This document shows, piece after piece, positions 52,501 through 60,864 of a stretch of DNA of 64,000 nucleotides. Below the pieces are notes generated by a model. The model did no database searches and was not told the origin of the DNA. It worked only from the letters and a program-made list of their open reading frames with translations. Origin of the DNA: Microvirgula aerodenitrificans DSM 15089 (GTDB taxonomy: Bacteria; Pseudomonadota; Gammaproteobacteria; Burkholderiales; Aquaspirillaceae); contig NZ_JHVK01000017.1 in the NCBI RefSeq assembly GCF_000620105.1, positions 1-64,000 of the forward strand. Direction: 5' to 3'. Both the position numbers and the translations under genes were made by a program. Numbering within the stretch: the stretch's first letter is position 1; each line of letters begins with the position of its first letter.

Positions 52501-52639
52501 GATGGGACTGCTGATCGGCACGCTGTTTACCCTGTTTGTCCTGCCGACGGTCTATTCCTTCCTGGCCCGGGATCACCGGGCGGCGCACGACAGCCTGCGG
52601 GCGCGCGAACTTGCCGTGGCGGAGGTGGCCCATGACTGA
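49562..52639 (+). CDS. RND efflux permease (MexI/AcrB-like)
   Basis: A 1,025-residue proton-driven inner-membrane pump. It begins MRFTDLFIRRPVLSLVVSLM, the normal first helix, and has the paired Asp proton relay LAIGLVVDDAIVVVENIHRH, FREFAFTLAGSVIVSGLVAL, and the C-terminal-half motif IGLVTLIGLISKHGILMVAF. Two large periplasmic loops supply the porter domain. It starts two bases after the adaptor stop and overlaps the channel gene by eight bases, indicating tight translational coupling. As part of a SoxR-regulated operon it likely exports redox-cycling compounds. Confidence 0.95.
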   Translation: MRFTDLFIRRPVLSLVVSLMLLLIGGSALFSLQVREYPNMESATIVIDTRFPGATQAVMQGFVTTPIAQAVSTASGIEYLSSTSTQGKSQIKAKLVLNANADRAMSEILTKVQQVRYQLPEGVNDPVISKMTDGASAIQYVAFTSDTLGVPQMTDFAVRVAQPLMTSVPGVASVDLFGGQALAMRIWVDPARMAARGLTAPDVAAALRANNVQAAPGQLKGRDTAINLTAGTDLTSLDDFRKMVVRQGSGGLVRLGDIATLEIGGQNYNSTASSSGRPAVILGISPTPDGNPLEIVRAVKALLPAIQRVAPPGMTVSNQFDVAHFVNASIDEVIHTLIEAVAIVIVVIFLFLGSFRAVIIPVVTIPLSLIGTAALMLAFGFSLNLLTLLAMVLAIGLVVDDAIVVVENIHRHIEDGLSPVRAALVGAREIVGPVIAMTLTLAAVYAPIGLMGGLTGALFREFAFTLAGSVIVSGLVALTLSPMMSSWLLDAKVSESRLSRRVEAAMGRLTRNYDRLLGQTLAARPVVLMVGAAVLVAIVVLFNGSRRELAPSEDQGYVFVQARAPQYANIDYTQRYSGQIEQLFKSLPEYASSWFTNGTDGANNAFGGVLLTEWSARDRSAAQIQTRLNADGAAVTGVYAAAFLGAALPAGNGGLPVQMVLRSPDDFPVLYAAMEKIKAAAWGSGLFAFVDSDLAFDSPGARIRIDREKAGEMGVTMSAIADTLAILVGENYINRFNWHDRSYDVIAQVPRAQRLAPDSLGQFHVRAASGALLPLSTVVGFDMHPEANRLPQFNQMNAATLSAVLAPGVTMGQAVDFLQHQPVPAGASIDWQADSRQYVSEGNRLTVSFLFALVVIFLVLAAQYESFRDPLVILVTVPLAVCGALVPLYLGFSTLNIYTQIGLVTLIGLISKHGILMVAFANEIQKHEGLDRVVAIRKSAAVRMRPILMTTAAMVAGLVPLLFASGAGAASRFAIGIVVVMGLLIGTLFTLFVLPTVYSFLARDHRAAHDSLRARELAVAEVAHD

Positions 52640-54086
52640 GCGCCCGATCGTTTCCCGCCGTAGCGGCAGCGGGCTGCTGGCTGCACTCGTCATGACTGCG
52701 GCAGGCTGCGCCAGCGGGCCGGACTACCGGGCCGCGGCCGTGCCGGCAGCGGCGGCCGGCGCCTTCGTGTCGCCGGCAACCCGCGCCGTGGCTCACGGGG
52801 CCGAGCTGCCCGACGACTGGTGGCGGCTGTACGAGGACGCATCGCTGGACGCCCTGGTGCAGACTGCGCTGGCAGCCAACACCGACCTTCGCATTGCCCA
52901 GGCCAATCTCGACCGGGCACAGGCGATGTTCCGCGAGGCACGCAGTGCGCAGTGGCCGGCCACGACCGTCAGCGGCAGCGCGCAGTATGGCCGTGACGCG
53001 GCCGCATCGTCCGGCCCGGGCCGGGCGCCGGTGCAATGGTCGTACAGCGGCGGTCTGCAACTGGCTTATGAAGTCGATCTGTTCGGCCGGGTTCGGCGCG
53101 ATATCGAGGCGGCGCAGCACGACGCCGGAAGCATGGCGGCCGCCCGTGATGCGGCGCGGGTCGCCGTCGTGGCGGAAACCACTCGTGCGTATGTGGAGGC
53201 CTGCACGCTCAGCGAGTCGATTGCCATCGCCCGCGAGTCGGTGACGCTGACTTCGCACAGTCTGGAACTGGTCACGCAGAAATGGCAGGCAGGCTCGGCA
53301 TCCCGGCTCGATGTGGAACGGGCCGGCGCCAGTGCCGCGCGGGCACGGGCGGCACTGGCGCCGCTGCAGGGGCAGCGGCAGGCGACGCTGTTCGAGCTGG
53401 CCGCGCTGCTCGGCCGTCCGCCGGCCGCCGTGCCCGGGACGGCGGCGCAATGCCTGCAGGCACCGGTGCTGCGTGGCCCGATGCCGGTCGGGGACGGTGC
53501 GGCGTTGCTGCGTCGGCGGCCGGACATCCGCCAGGCCGAGCACCGGCTGGCGGCAGATACTGCACGGATCGGCATTGCCGTTGCCGATCTGTATCCGCGC
53601 ATTACCCTGGGCGCGACGGGCAGCCGGCTGCGCAACGACGCAGGGAACCAGGACTGGTCATTCGCCCTTGGGCCCTTGATCAGCTGGCACTTTCCCAATG
53701 TGATGGCAGCACGCAGCCGTGTCGGGCAGGCGAAAGCCCGGACGGCCGCCTCGCTGGCCGCCTTCGATGGCACGGTGCTGACGGCGCTGAAGGAGGCCGA
53801 ACAGGCGCTGACGATCTATGACGCGTCGCTGTCGCAGCATGAGGCGCTGCGCGATGCACGGGACCGTGCCGGCCGGGCATACCGACTGGCTGATCAGCGC
53901 TGGCGGGCAGGTGCCATTGCCTATCTCGACGTGCTGCTGGCACAGGCCGACCATGTCGAGGCCCGCGCCCGGCTCGCTGCCTCTGCCCTGCAGGTCGGCA
54001 ACGACCGGGTCACGCTGTTCAGGGCGCTGGGCGGGGGGTGGACGGCGGCGGCGGTGTCGCCGTACCCGCCTTCCAGCGATAGATGA
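52632..54086 (+). CDS. Outer-membrane efflux channel lipoprotein (OprM/OpmD-like)
   Basis: A 484-residue outer-membrane factor ending the SoxR-linked operon. A lipobox is present (VMTAAGCASGPDYRAAAVP), followed by two OEP repeats with DDWWRLYEDASLDALVQTAL, AANTDLRIAQANLDRAQAMF and ALLRRRPDIRQAEHRLAADT. The start is fixed at 52632, where ATGACTGA overlaps the permease end; a longer frame reads antisense-like shadow of the permease. The final residues after LFRALGGGW are short and Pro-rich. Confidence 0.93.
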   Translation: MTERPIVSRRSGSGLLAALVMTAAGCASGPDYRAAAVPAAAAGAFVSPATRAVAHGAELPDDWWRLYEDASLDALVQTALAANTDLRIAQANLDRAQAMFREARSAQWPATTVSGSAQYGRDAAASSGPGRAPVQWSYSGGLQLAYEVDLFGRVRRDIEAAQHDAGSMAAARDAARVAVVAETTRAYVEACTLSESIAIARESVTLTSHSLELVTQKWQAGSASRLDVERAGASAARARAALAPLQGQRQATLFELAALLGRPPAAVPGTAAQCLQAPVLRGPMPVGDGAALLRRRPDIRQAEHRLAADTARIGIAVADLYPRITLGATGSRLRNDAGNQDWSFALGPLISWHFPNVMAARSRVGQAKARTAASLAAFDGTVLTALKEAEQALTIYDASLSQHEALRDARDRAGRAYRLADQRWRAGAIAYLDVLLAQADHVEARARLAASALQVGNDRVTLFRALGGGWTAAAVSPYPPSSDR

Positions 54087-54183
54087 AAAACAGGGCCATG
54101 CCGTGCCGGATGAAACATTTGGCATGGTAGCCGCTGGCACGGAGCCGCGTCACGGTGTCGTCGTCCAACCGGGTCATGACCAT
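54019..54183 (-). CDS. Possible small basic protein overlapping the channel gene 3' end
   Basis: A 54-residue frame reading MVMTRLDDDTVTRLRASGYH and then AKCFIRHGMALFFIYRWKAG, with a Pro/Thr-rich tail. AAGGAG sits seven bases before the ATG at 54183, better than many real genes nearby. It overlaps the last 68 bases of the outer-membrane factor on the other strand. No family recognised; the hydrophobic stretch is too short for certain membrane insertion. Tentative. Confidence 0.4.
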   Translation of the reverse strand: MVMTRLDDDTVTRLRASGYHAKCFIRHGMALFFIYRWKAGTATPPPPSTPRPAP

Positions 54184-54225
54184 CACTGTCTCCTTGAAAG
54201 GAAGCCATTCCGACCGCGCTCGCCG

Positions 54226-55851
54226 CTATACCTGGAACTGGGCGATGGTGGTCAGCATCCGCTGTGCCTGATCGTTCAGGTTGGCGGCGGTGGCCGAGTT
54301 GTTCTGCGAGCTGGAATGGCTTTCTTCGGCCATCTGTGCCACGCGTTCGATCTGCTGGGCGATGCTGGTGCTGGCCAGCGACTGCTCGCGCATCGAAAAC
54401 GAAATCTCGGAAATCTGCTCGACGGCACCGCTGGTGCGCTCGAGGATGCGGTTGATGGCCTCGGTCGCCTGGTTGGCCGAGCTCATGCCGGTTTCGACCT
54501 GGGTGACCACACCCTTCATCGAGGCGACCGTCCGGTTGGCGTCTCCCTGCATCGACTGCACGGTGGCGGTGATTTCCTGGGTCGAGATCGCGGTGCGTTC
54601 GGCCAGCTTGCGTACCTCGTCGGCGACCACGGCGAAGCCGCGGCCGGTTTCGCCGGCACGGGCGGCTTCGATCGCTGCGTTCAGCGCCAGCAGATTGGTC
54701 TGGTCGGCGATGTCCTTGATCACATCGATCACGGCGCCGATCGACGTGGTCTTTTCCTGCAGCTTGACGATCTGCTCCGCGGCCAGCTTGACGCTGTCCG
54801 AGGTGCTGCGGATGGCACTGATGGTCTCGCCGATCACGGCGGCGCCCAGGGTGGCTTCCTCGCCGGCGGCGCGGCCGCTTTCATCGGCCTGGGCCGAGCG
54901 GTCGGCAACGTGGTTGACGCTGACCGTCATCTGTTCGACCGCCGCCGACATGCTGGAGGTCGATTCGCTGACCTGTTCGACCGCCTGCGACATCTGTTCC
55001 GACGAGTCGGCGACCGCCGTGGCGTGCCCGCCGACTGCCTGACCGATCCGGGTCAGTTCGACAAAGCTGGTCTGCAGCATCTGCAGCAGCTGGTTGAAGC
55101 GGGACGCGATATGGGCGATCTCGTCCGTGCCGCTGTCGTCGACGCGCAGGGTCAGGTTGCGTTCGCTGGTGATGGCGACGATCTTGACTTCGAGCTTGCC
55201 GAGCGAGGCCTTGACGCTGAACGCCACCCACAGACTGGAACCGGTAATCACGGCCAGCAGTGTCAGCCCCAGCGCCAGCAGCGTCCATTTTGCGTTCTGG
55301 CCGGCCTTCACGGCATCGAGGCCGGACTGGGTACCGAGGGTCTTGTTGAACTCGACCAGCTTGTCGATGGCGGCATAGGCATCGGCGGCGACCGGCGTGA
55401 TCTTGTCCTTGCTGAACTGCAGCGCAGCCGCGTTCCCTTCCACCGTGCCCTTGCCGGACAGCGCCAGGAAGTCGGCCATCGACGCCTGCCATTTCTTCAG
55501 CGCCGCCAGCGTCGCCTCGACATTGGCGCGATCCTCATCGTTGATGAGCAACGTGCTCTTGTAGGTGTTGAGGTCCTTCAGCAGCGTGTCGACATTGCTC
55601 TGGATACCCTGTTCTGCCTCTTTCTTGTCGGCGGGATCCAGGCTGGCGGCATGGATCATGGCCTGCCGGCGCGCCTCGATGTAGTGGGCCTTGACCTCTT
55701 CTGCGATGACCAGCGAGGGCTGGGCATTCTGGGTGGCATCGATGATGCGCTGATCCACTACTGCCATTTGCACATACAGCGTGCCGAGCATGGCGACCAG
55801 GCCAATGAGACTGATCGCCGCCATGCCATACAGTTTAGTCGAGATTTTCAT
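54226..55851 (-). CDS. Methyl-accepting chemotaxis protein with four-helix ligand domain
   Basis: A 541-residue chemoreceptor. N-terminal helix [20 protein letters not shown], a periplasmic four-helix-bundle (4HB_MCP type, residues about 35-185), a second helix [20 protein letters not shown], a HAMP-like region, and the signalling domain with [20 protein letters not shown] and [20 protein letters not shown]. Start at 55851 (MKISTKLYG) has AAGGTGG upstream; the earlier in-frame start is rejected. No C-terminal CheR pentapeptide is seen. The ligand is not predictable. Confidence 0.93.
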   Translation of the reverse strand: MKISTKLYGMAAISLIGLVAMLGTLYVQMAVVDQRIIDATQNAQPSLVIAEEVKAHYIEARRQAMIHAASLDPADKKEAEQGIQSNVDTLLKDLNTYKSTLLINDEDRANVEATLAALKKWQASMADFLALSGKGTVEGNAAALQFSKDKITPVAADAYAAIDKLVEFNKTLGTQSGLDAVKAGQNAKWTLLALGLTLLAVITGSSLWVAFSVKASLGKLEVKIVAITSERNLTLRVDDSGTDEIAHIASRFNQLLQMLQTSFVELTRIGQAVGGHATAVADSSEQMSQAVEQVSESTSSMSAAVEQMTVSVNHVADRSAQADESGRAAGEEATLGAAVIGETISAIRSTSDSVKLAAEQIVKLQEKTTSIGAVIDVIKDIADQTNLLALNAAIEAARAGETGRGFAVVADEVRKLAERTAISTQEITATVQSMQGDANRTVASMKGVVTQVETGMSSANQATEAINRILERTSGAVEQISEISFSMREQSLASTSIAQQIERVAQMAEESHSSSQNNSATAANLNDQAQRMLTTIAQFQV

Positions 55852-56601
55852 ATAGCCACCTTCAATAAGTGGGGAATGACGGGGGCTGGCCGGCAATGAG
55901 TGCCCGATGCTCAGTCACTGAGAAAAAGGAATAAGCGGGAAGGGCATTGACGTGTCACGCTACGCGCATGACATTTAATTTATCAGCATCGTTACGCTCT
56001 GGTAAACCGTTTGCTGAATATTTTTTTTCACCGCTGTCACGCGCCGTTCATAACGACCGTATTTGGGTAAAAGCCCTGTCCCTATTGGCCTGATTGTCAA
56101 TTTTTATCTGCCTGACTACAGCATGCATCTTGAAACTTAGGAGCGGCACAGCTGAAATTAACTACCTGAATATTCTGTGTTACAAAATTTTCATTCAAGA
56201 TCAAAAGTGAATTGCCAGTCAGCAATGGCCATGAAATCGGCCAAATGTTGAAAGTGCAAATATAACGGCCGTTACCATTGCCTGGAGGCCCTGCCGGGGA
56301 GGGCGGGTCCGGTCCCGCTGCCGTCTGCGGCCACCGCGCTGTGCATGCCGTTCAGATACAAATGGTAACGTCCGGTGCGCTAGCGCACAGACACGCGTTC
56401 CGGCCTGTGTCAGTAATGGTTTCACTCCTCCGCAAGGCATCACAACCGTCGTGCCGCGGGGTCGGAGACTGGCGCTCGGGGAACGTTGCCGTCCGTCCGG
56501 GGTCTACCTGACAGGGACGCCCGGGCGGCCCATCCATTCAGGATGGAGAGGAGAGACGTGCCGGGTGCCAGTGCCGGAAACTCAACAGAAGAGGTGTAAC
56601 C
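55852..56601. other. Long leader region between MCP and glycine-zipper gene
   Basis: A 750-base, partly AT-rich region without a supported gene. It holds two perfect dyads, TAACGGCCGTTA at 56263-56274 and GTGCGCTAGCGCAC at 56375-56388. Short frames at 56219-56540 have no recognisable product. Promoters for the MCP (leftward) and the lipoprotein (rightward) should lie here. Confidence 0.55.
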
Positions 56602-56817
56602 ATGAAAACCATGAACAAACTTGCGCTGGGTACCGTCGTCGCAGCCATGCTGCTCGGCCTTGGCGGCTGCGCCGGCATGTCGAAGCAGGGCAAGAGCACG
56701 GCAGTCGGCGCCGGTATCGGCGCGGTCGGCGGTGCGGTCCTGACCAATGGCAGCGCACTGGGCACCATCGGCGGCGCAGCAGTCGGTGGCGTGGTCGGGC
56801 ATGAGGTCGGCAAGTAG
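56602..56817 (+). CDS. Glycine-zipper outer-membrane lipoprotein (OsmB-like)
   Basis: A 71-residue lipoprotein. Signal peptide and lipobox: VVAAMLLGLGGCAGMSKQ. The mature part is a glycine-zipper 2TM segment, GAGIGAVGGAVLTNGSALGT and IGGAAVGGVVGHEVGK, which can form small membrane-inserted oligomers. GAGG lies ahead of the ATG. Homologues such as OsmB respond to osmotic or envelope stress; that role is by analogy. It is followed by a strong hairpin at 56831-56858 and a terminator at 56908-56937. Confidence 0.87.
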   Translation: MKTMNKLALGTVVAAMLLGLGGCAGMSKQGKSTAVGAGIGAVGGAVLTNGSALGTIGGAAVGGVVGHEVGK

Positions 56818-56830
56818 CCACATGATGCGC

Positions 56831-56858
56831 GGCAGGCAGCGACGCCACGCTGCCTGCC
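56831..56858 (+). repeat. GC-rich hairpin after the glycine-zipper gene
   Basis: Eleven-pair perfect stem GGCAGGCAGCG / CGCTGCCTGCC with loop ACGCCA, 14 bases after the stop. No T-run follows, so it may stabilise the mRNA 3' end rather than terminate. Confidence 0.6.
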
Positions 56859-56907
56859 GGTGACCGCCCTCATGGGCAGTTGCGGGCCGGTTTGCCGGCC
56901 AGTGGAA

Positions 56908-56937
56908 GTCTCCCGTTTCTGGATGGGAGGCTTTTTT
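56908..56937 (+). terminator. Rho-independent terminator
   Basis: Stem GTCTCCC / GGGAGGC (one G-T pair) with a ten-base loop and six T following. It ends the transcript of the glycine-zipper lipoprotein gene. Confidence 0.72.
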
Positions 56938-57054
56938 GTTTGCGGGCCGGAATCCGGCGCGACGAAGAATGCAAAAGCTTGACCGATGTCGTAGTCCGGG
57001 CTTGACGCTTCAGTTGTAATCCCGCTCCTTGATGACCATGCCATGGGCGGGCTG

Positions 57055-57297
57055 ATGAAAGCCGAGCTGATTCTCGAACTGATGGGGCGGGTTGAAACGC
57101 CACCGGTGCGGCTGGAATGGCTGATGACACTTTATGCGCAGCAGCTCGAATCGCTGGCCGGGCGGCTGAGCGAAGAAGAGATTTTCCAGTGGATCGCGCT
57201 CGGTGCGCTGATCGTCGATGCGCGCCGTCGCGAGGGGGCGTCGTGGGATACCGTGCAGCACCTGCTTGGCAGGCTGGGGCGGGAACCGATGGTCTGA
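57055..57297 (+). CDS. Small hypothetical helical protein
   Basis: An 80-residue acidic helical protein starting MKAELILELMGRVETPPVRL. A GGGCGGG tract lies just before the ATG at 57055; an in-frame ATG at 57043 is the alternative. Contains LEWLMTLYAQQLESLAGRL and IFQWIALGALIVDARRREG. No membrane segment is certain and no family is recognised. It lies between a terminator and a convergent phasin-like gene. Confidence 0.55.
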   Translation: MKAELILELMGRVETPPVRLEWLMTLYAQQLESLAGRLSEEEIFQWIALGALIVDARRREGASWDTVQHLLGRLGREPMV

Positions 57298-57355
57298 ACC
57301 GGGCGGCGCAGCCCGCCGCGCAGGGGAGCAACGGGCTTTGCCGCGCAGGGGAAGC

Positions 57356-57712
57356 TTACTTCTTGTTCGAGCTCGCGGCGCCGTCTGTCCGGGGGATTGG
57401 CGACGTTGCGGTGACATCGAAGATTTTCTTGTTCATGTCGTTGAAGGTTTCGTAGATGGCGTTGGTCGTTTCCATCGTTTTCTCGAAGACCGGGACCGAC
57501 TGCAGGCCGGCGAAGCCTCGCGCGGCTTCACCATTGCCACTTTGGCGGAGACTTTCCGCCGAGTGATTGCAAATCTCTCTCATCAGATTGAGCTGGAGCT
57601 GGGTGATTTTCTCTGCACATTCAATGCCGATGTTCGATGCTTTCAACATTTTCTCGAATTGCGTTTGATAAATGCCGGCCCATTGCTCAAAACTGTGCAG
57701 TTGATTTTCCAT
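57356..57712 (-). CDS. Phasin-like protein
   Basis: A 118-residue helical protein resembling phasins, the small proteins that coat polyhydroxyalkanoate granules. Features are FEQWAGIYQTQFEKMLKASN and IGIECAEKITQLQLNLMREI (amphipathic helix) and a polar C-terminal tail. AGGAGG precedes the ATG at a good distance, so the start is secure. Phasin similarity is by pattern only; no PHA synthase gene is in the window. It may instead belong to the wider phasin_2 superfamily with other roles. Confidence 0.72.
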   Translation of the reverse strand: MENQLHSFEQWAGIYQTQFEKMLKASNIGIECAEKITQLQLNLMREICNHSAESLRQSGNGEAARGFAGLQSVPVFEKTMETTNAIYETFNDMNKKIFDVTATSPIPRTDGAASSNKK

Positions 57713-57990
57713 AATGCCTCCTGGTCATGATGTAATCATGTGATGAATATTTTCCCTGATCACATGTAATAGGCGCGAAATAAACCAACTCCCCCATGGC
57801 GGGCGGGGCCACCATGATCTCGCGTACAAAAAGTATAGAAAGTTTTTCCGGCCCTGCCCCAGTATTTGGCTATATGCGGCAGAACGGTCATGCATGCAGG
57901 CAATGGCGGCGTGAGCGTGGCGAAAACCCGGTTTTCGCCACGAATAATCAATACGGGCAACCGCTCCGGCCGGAATAATGGCCGTGCGTA

Positions 57991-58596
57991 TTACAGCCAG
58001 CGGCGTACATGCTGGCAATATTTGACGTAGTGGGCACCATGCTGTGCCAGTAAATGTCGCTCTTCGAGCCGCACCTGGACCTGCATCAGGATTTCCCCGG
58101 CAACCAGCAATGCCAGCGTTGCCGCAGACGGAAAGACCAGCAGCAGGCCGATCTGGTTGACGCGCATGGCCAGATAGATCGGGTTGCGCGACAGACGGAA
58201 CAGGCCGTGGGTGACCAGTGCCGTCCTGCGCGCGTGGTCGATGCCGATGCGCCATGACGCCCCCATCTGCAGCTGTGCGAGCAGCAGCCAGCCCAGGGCG
58301 ACCAGCAACAGCAGCCAGCCGGCTGCGCTGACCCATGGCGACTGCAGCGGGACGTAGGCGCCGAGCCAGTACGGAGCGGTCGGCAGCAGGGCGATCACGG
58401 ATACGGTCAGGCCACTGGCGAGCAGCAGCATTTTCGAGGCGCGCGCCACGTAGCCGTAGGCGTCGGCGCCGGCGGTCAGGACGACCGGGTTGATGCCGGT
58501 GCGCCGGTAGGCAACCAGTGCGCGCCAGACCACCGACAGCAGGAAGAAAACCAGAGAGTAGATGAGCAGGGCGCTCGGCGGGAGCCAATAGTGCAT
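57991..58596 (-). CDS. ICMT/PEMT-like membrane methyltransferase family protein
   Basis: A 201-residue integral membrane protein with about five helices. The C-terminal motif is the family mark: LFRLSRNPIYLAMRVNQIGL followed by VQVRLEERHLLAQHGAHYVK and YCQHVRRWL, where the Arg-Asn-Pro and Glu-Glu residues contact S-adenosylmethionine in isoprenylcysteine carboxyl methyltransferase relatives. Substrates of bacterial members are mostly unknown. The start at 58596 (MHYWLPPSALLIYSLVFFLL) gives a complete first helix. Confidence 0.85.
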   Translation of the reverse strand: MHYWLPPSALLIYSLVFFLLSVVWRALVAYRRTGINPVVLTAGADAYGYVARASKMLLLASGLTVSVIALLPTAPYWLGAYVPLQSPWVSAAGWLLLLVALGWLLLAQLQMGASWRIGIDHARRTALVTHGLFRLSRNPIYLAMRVNQIGLLLVFPSAATLALLVAGEILMQVQVRLEERHLLAQHGAHYVKYCQHVRRWL

Positions 58597-58657
58597 GTAC
58601 AGTCCGTGTTCGATGGAGTGAGGGATCGATCCGCGTCCCGCCGTTGCCGACTGTGAC

Positions 58658-58855
58658 TCAGGCGTCCAGGCAGAGCGCGTCTTCGCGCTCGATTACCGGC
58701 GTGGCAGACAGTGTGCTCTTGACCAGTCTGATGCCATGCTGGCAATCCCCCTTGTTCCGGTAGCCTTCGCCGGAGTCGGCGACGATCTGGTGATCCTCTG
58801 CCAGCAGGCGCCAGCGCCAGTCGCCCATCTGATCCTTGTACATCACGAAGTACAT
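58658..58855 (-). CDS. DUF1508 (YegP-like) small protein
   Basis: A 65-residue protein of the YegP/DUF1508 fold: MYFVMYKDQMGDWRWRLLAE, then IVADSGEGYRNKGDCQHGIR and LVKSTLSATPVI. Longer members carry two such repeats; this one has a single repeat. GGGAG lies before the ATG at 58855. Function in the family is unclear, possibly a stress-related small protein. Confidence 0.85.
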   Translation of the reverse strand: MYFVMYKDQMGDWRWRLLAEDHQIVADSGEGYRNKGDCQHGIRLVKSTLSATPVIEREDALCLDA

Positions 58856-59157
58856 AGCAGCTCCCATGATTTCGGGTTTCAGGACAGGTCCGCCAGATGG
58901 CGGCCGGGACTGTGCCGGCGGGTCGATGGTGCGGCGGGCCGAGGGGCCAGACTCGGTGAGCGGCCGTGACTGTAATAAAAATGTCAGGGCTGGAACTGAG
59001 CAAATCTGAGCGTCGGCAGCCCGGAAATGATGCATCCGGCATTCCCAGGGCACGATTTTACGGTATCAGGTTTTCTTTTGTCATTTTTTGATGGCGTTTG
59101 CATGCCGTAGTGGCATGGCTGGCCCGCTCCGCAGCGGCCTTGCCGGCCGGGCAGCGT

Positions 59158-59985
59158 TCAGGCGCAGGCTTGTTCGGCGACCGGCTGCGCGGCCAGGCCG
59201 AGACCGAGATGGGCGAGAACTTTTCTGGCGACCAGATGGCGGTCATTGTCGACACAGATCATGTGATAGCTGTTTTCAAGCACATCCATCCGCGCCGTCT
59301 GCGCGCCGATGCGACGGACCAGCAGCTCGGCCGAGCGCAGGCTGGTCAGTTCATCCTCGCGCGAGTGGATGATCAGGGTCGGGCTGCGGATATCGGCCAG
59401 CGAACGCTTGACCCAGCCGCGCAGCCGGTCGACCTGGCGGATGCACGACAGCGGAATCCAGCCGTAATGGAACGGATGATTCTGTGCGAACTGCTGGCAG
59501 ACCATGCGGCGGATGCGGGCATTCTTGACGCCGAACGGCTCTGCCTCGACCACCCGCATCCGGTTGGCGAGTCCGCCCGGCAGGCGATAGACCAGATGGC
59601 GCAACGCGCGATACCACGGCATCGACCAGCCATCGATGAACACCGGCGGCGCCAGGGCGACCAGATTGCCGTTGTGATGGTGTTCGCGTTTGGCGACTTC
59701 GATCACCAGCAGGGCGCCCAGACACATGCCGACCAGATGCAAAGTCCGGTAGCGCGGCAGCAGCTCGCGATAGGTCGCACTCACGGCCTCGACCCAGTCC
59801 TCGGCGGTGATGCCGAGCAGGTCTTCCGGCTGCAGGCCGTGGCCGGGCAGGGTCAGGGTATGGGTGTCGACGCCGGTCTGGCGCAGTGCCTTGTAGACCG
59901 CGCCAAGATCGAACTCCGTCCCGCCCAGTCCATGGACGAGCAGTACGCCAACGGGAGCGCAGGCGGGAGCCGTGATCGGCAGCAT
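59158..59985 (-). CDS. Alpha/beta hydrolase with a Cys in the nucleophile elbow
   Basis: A 275-residue alpha/beta-hydrolase resembling bacterial carboxylesterases and monoglyceride lipases. Oxyanion strand VGVLLVHGLGGTEF; nucleophile elbow LVGMCLGALLV, with Cys88 where Ser is usual; acid Asp211 in IIHSREDELTS; base His241 in NSYHMICVDND. A Cys nucleophile is known in dienelactone hydrolases, so the change need not be inactivating, but the rest of the sequence is esterase-like. Start at 59985 with AAGGA upstream. Substrate unknown. It is divergent from rstA. Confidence 0.87.
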   Translation of the reverse strand: MLPITAPACAPVGVLLVHGLGGTEFDLGAVYKALRQTGVDTHTLTLPGHGLQPEDLLGITAEDWVEAVSATYRELLPRYRTLHLVGMCLGALLVIEVAKREHHHNGNLVALAPPVFIDGWSMPWYRALRHLVYRLPGGLANRMRVVEAEPFGVKNARIRRMVCQQFAQNHPFHYGWIPLSCIRQVDRLRGWVKRSLADIRSPTLIIHSREDELTSLRSAELLVRRIGAQTARMDVLENSYHMICVDNDRHLVARKVLAHLGLGLAAQPVAEQACA

Positions 59986-60174
59986 GGAAGAATCCTTGCC
60001 GGAGTGATGAATGAGCCATGATAAAAGTCGCCGGGGTCAGGCTTGTGACGAACCTGTATGTGAATTGTTAAAAACTATGAAAATGACAATTGTGGCGTTG
60101 ACGCTGATGCAGGCCTGCCAGTAACGTGATTTCCAATTGCAGCTTTATGAATGCCGTCGCGGCAGATAGTGGAT

Positions 60175-60861
60175 ATGGGCAAAATCCTGATCGTCGAGGA
60201 CGATCTCAAACTGGCCCGGCTGATGGGCCGGTTTCTCGAACAACACGGCTTCGAGGTGGCGGAATGCCACCGCGGTGATGAGGCGACCGAAGCCTGCCGG
60301 CGTTTTGCGCCTGACCTGATCGTGCTCGACCTGATGCTGCCGGGACGGGACGGACTGCAGGTCTGCCGCGACGTGCGCAGCTTTTCGATGACGCCGATCC
60401 TGATGCAGACCGCGCGCGAAGAAGATGTCGACCAGATTCTGGGTCTGGAGTCCGGTGCCGACGACTATGTGATCAAACCGGTGGAACCGCCGGTATTGCT
60501 GGCTCGCATCCGTGCGCTGCTGCGCCGGCCGTCGATGGCCGTGGCCGATTGCCTGCGCTTCGGGCCGCTGACCATCGACCGCGGCAAGCGCGTGGTCGTG
60601 CTGGACGGCGGCGAGGTGGAGCTGAGCACGGTCGAATTCGAGACCCTGTGGGCGCTGGCCAGCCATGCCGGCCAGGTGCTGTCGCGTGACGACATCATGA
60701 ACCTGGTGCGGGGCATCGATTTCAACGGTCTGGACCGCAGCGTGGACGTTTGCGTCAGCAAGCTGCGACGCAAACTGAATGACGATCCGCGCGATCCGCG
60801 CCGGATCAAGACCGTCTGGGGACGGGGCTATCTGTTCAGCACCCCGGACTGGGGTGTCTGA
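60175..60861 (+). CDS. rstA: Response regulator RstA
   Basis: A 228-residue OmpR/PhoB-family regulator. The receiver has ILIVEDDLKLARLMGRFLEQ, phospho-acceptor in LIVLDLMLPGRDG and Lys in YVIKPVEPP. The DNA-binding winged helix has VELSTVEFETLWALASHAG and VDVCVSKLRRKLNDDP, ending VWGRGYLFS. The start at 60175 matches the family; the frame begins eight codons earlier. It is followed three bases later by a matching RstB kinase. In enterics RstA responds through the PhoPQ network; here the signal is unknown. Confidence 0.9.
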   Translation: MGKILIVEDDLKLARLMGRFLEQHGFEVAECHRGDEATEACRRFAPDLIVLDLMLPGRDGLQVCRDVRSFSMTPILMQTAREEDVDQILGLESGADDYVIKPVEPPVLLARIRALLRRPSMAVADCLRFGPLTIDRGKRVVVLDGGEVELSTVEFETLWALASHAGQVLSRDDIMNLVRGIDFNGLDRSVDVCVSKLRRKLNDDPRDPRRIKTVWGRGYLFSTPDWGV

Positions 60862-60864
60862 CGC

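Noticed and set aside
53818-55899. 693-codon plus-strand frame over the chemoreceptor
   Set aside because: Opposite an MCP with every expected motif; no recognisable domain in the plus frame.
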